A DNA stretch of 6,610 bases from Pseudomonadota bacterium (GTDB lineage: Bacteria > Pseudomonadota > Alphaproteobacteria > Caulobacterales > Caulobacteraceae), in NCBI GenBank assembly GCA_023433655.1, contig JAEYUE010000259.1, positions 1-6,610 of the forward strand, written 5' to 3'. Below are positions 6,228 to 6,610 of this stretch, piece by piece (within the stretch, counting starts at the first letter, position 1; the number at the start of each line of letters is the position of its first letter). Made by a program: the position numbers and the translations under genes. The notes below the pieces were generated by a model that saw only the letters and a program-made list of their open reading frames with translations, was not told the origin of the DNA and did no database searches.

Positions 6228-6303
6228 TGGTGCCGCTTGCGTGACTCGAACACGCGACCCCCGCATTACGAATGCGATGCTCTACCAGCTGAGCTAAAGC
6301 GGC
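6228..6303 (-). tRNA. tRNA-Thr (anticodon CGT)
   Basis: Read from 6303 on the minus strand there is a perfect 7-bp acceptor stem (GCCGCTT with AAGCGGC), a D arm (GCTC...GAGC), an anticodon stem TCGCA/TGCGG with loop TTCGTAA giving anticodon CGT, and a T arm GCGTG-TTCGAGT-CACGC. The discriminator base is A and the 3' CCA is encoded (6230-6228). It reads ACG codons, which are common in such GC-rich genomes. It lies 43 bases after hemD and 89 bases before the LuxR-type gene, all on the minus strand. The structure is complete and canonical. Confidence 0.96.
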
Positions 6304-6345
6304 CTTGGGCGCGGCGGGTCGGGGCCGCCGGCGCGAGAGGCGCTC

Positions 6346-6372
6346 TTTATACGCGGGGCGGGGGCTTGCCAA
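6346..6372 (-). promoter_or_regulatory. Candidate promoter for tRNA-Thr
   Basis: On the minus strand TTGGCA (6372-6367, five of six to the -35 consensus) and TATAAA (6351-6346) are separated by 15 bases, slightly short. The boxes overlap the end of hemD, and the -10 contains its stop codon. A GC-rich stretch follows the -10, as is common for stable-RNA promoters. The transcript would have about 35 bases before the mature tRNA 5' end. Prediction only. Confidence 0.4.
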
Positions 6373-6610
6373 GCGCCTCCAGCATCGCGGCCTCGTCCGG
6401 GCGGACGGCGACGCGCAGGTCCGCCTCCGGCTGCGGGCCCAGCGCCGCCGCCGCGGCCTTTGAGATCGCCACCACGGTGCGCCCGCCGAGCGCTGTCGCG
6501 GCGGCCAGCGCCCGGCCCGCGCGCGGCGAATGCAGCAGCACGGCGTCCCAGTCGGCCGGCGGCGCGGCCCCGGTTTCGACCGCCTCATAGACCGGCAGCC
6601 GCCGCACCTC
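6347..6610 (-). CDS. hemD: Uroporphyrinogen-III synthase HemD, C-terminal fragment (5' end beyond right edge)
   Basis: HemD closes and rearranges hydroxymethylbilane into uroporphyrinogen III, the shared precursor of haem, cobalamin and related tetrapyrroles, in the cytoplasm. Only the last 87 codons are present. They show the pattern of the second half of HemD: a YEAVETG segment leading to DWDAVLLHSPRAGRALAAA (the 'davlftSpsaar' strand-helix of the family), then VVAISKAAAAALG, PDEAAMLEALGK and a short tail PPPRV. HemD sequences are poorly conserved, so the assignment rests on this order of motifs and is good but not certain. The reading frame continues beyond the window edge, and a GTG at 6605-6607 is almost certainly internal. 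It ends in TAA at 6347-6349, 43 bases before tRNA-Thr, whose promoter may lie within its last codons. Confidence 0.78.
   Translation of the reverse strand, partial: EVRRLPVYEAVETGAAPPADWDAVLLHSPRAGRALAAATALGGRTVVAISKAAAAALGPQPEADLRVAVRPDEAAMLEALGKPPPRV

Noticed and set aside
6139..6603. Minus-strand upstream extension of the LuxR-type frame to 6588 across the tRNA
   Set aside because: The open frame runs through tRNA-Thr and hemD in another frame; the ATG at 6138 with GGAGG marks the real start.

Overview
The window is very GC-rich and looks like an alphaproteobacterial chromosome, most likely Caulobacterales (Brevundimonas or a close relative). That rests on GC-saturated third codon positions, on recognisable housekeeping proteins (NusA, RimP, MetK, TrmB, HemD), and on a LuxR-type regulator with a C-terminal membrane segment of a kind I recall from Caulobacterales and sphingomonads. 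Genus is inference.

Layout, left to right. (1) 1-763, minus strand: rimP followed after 3 bases by the start of nusA, which runs off the left edge. A good sigma-70 promoter (855-883) lies upstream, and an intrinsic-terminator-like hairpin (779-813) sits between promoter and rimP, so this is probably an attenuated leader. (2) 949-1458, plus strand: a small dual-specificity-type phosphatase, divergent from rimP and overlapping tail to tail with the next gene. (3) 1440-4027, minus strand: metK, trmB and a DUF1993 gene, reading right to left. metK makes S-adenosylmethionine and TrmB uses it to methylate tRNA. Between them lie five 7-bp direct repeats whose end is mirrored by a perfect 19-bp inverted copy. 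Just upstream of metK is a nearly perfect 24-bp AT-rich palindrome, a good candidate operator; it suggests that the start of metK is an internal TTG, not the ATG that lies inside the palindrome. (4) 4084-6138, minus strand: an accessory-looking block. A LuxR-type helix-turn-helix protein whose frame stays open into a membrane helix is followed by three tandem paralogous small membrane proteins of a family I do not recognise. A separate 72-codon gene with its own strong ribosome-binding site is nested in another frame inside the regulator. (5) 6228-6610, minus strand: tRNA-Thr(CGT) with encoded CCA, then the C-terminal part of HemD entering from the right edge.

The most novel part is 4084-6138: a membrane-tethered DNA-binding protein, a nested small gene and three tandem copies of one membrane-protein family, packed with gaps of about 7 bases or less. 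Whether the regulator/nested-gene arrangement is true overlapping coding, a frameshift or a sequencing indel in G/C homopolymers is the main open question.
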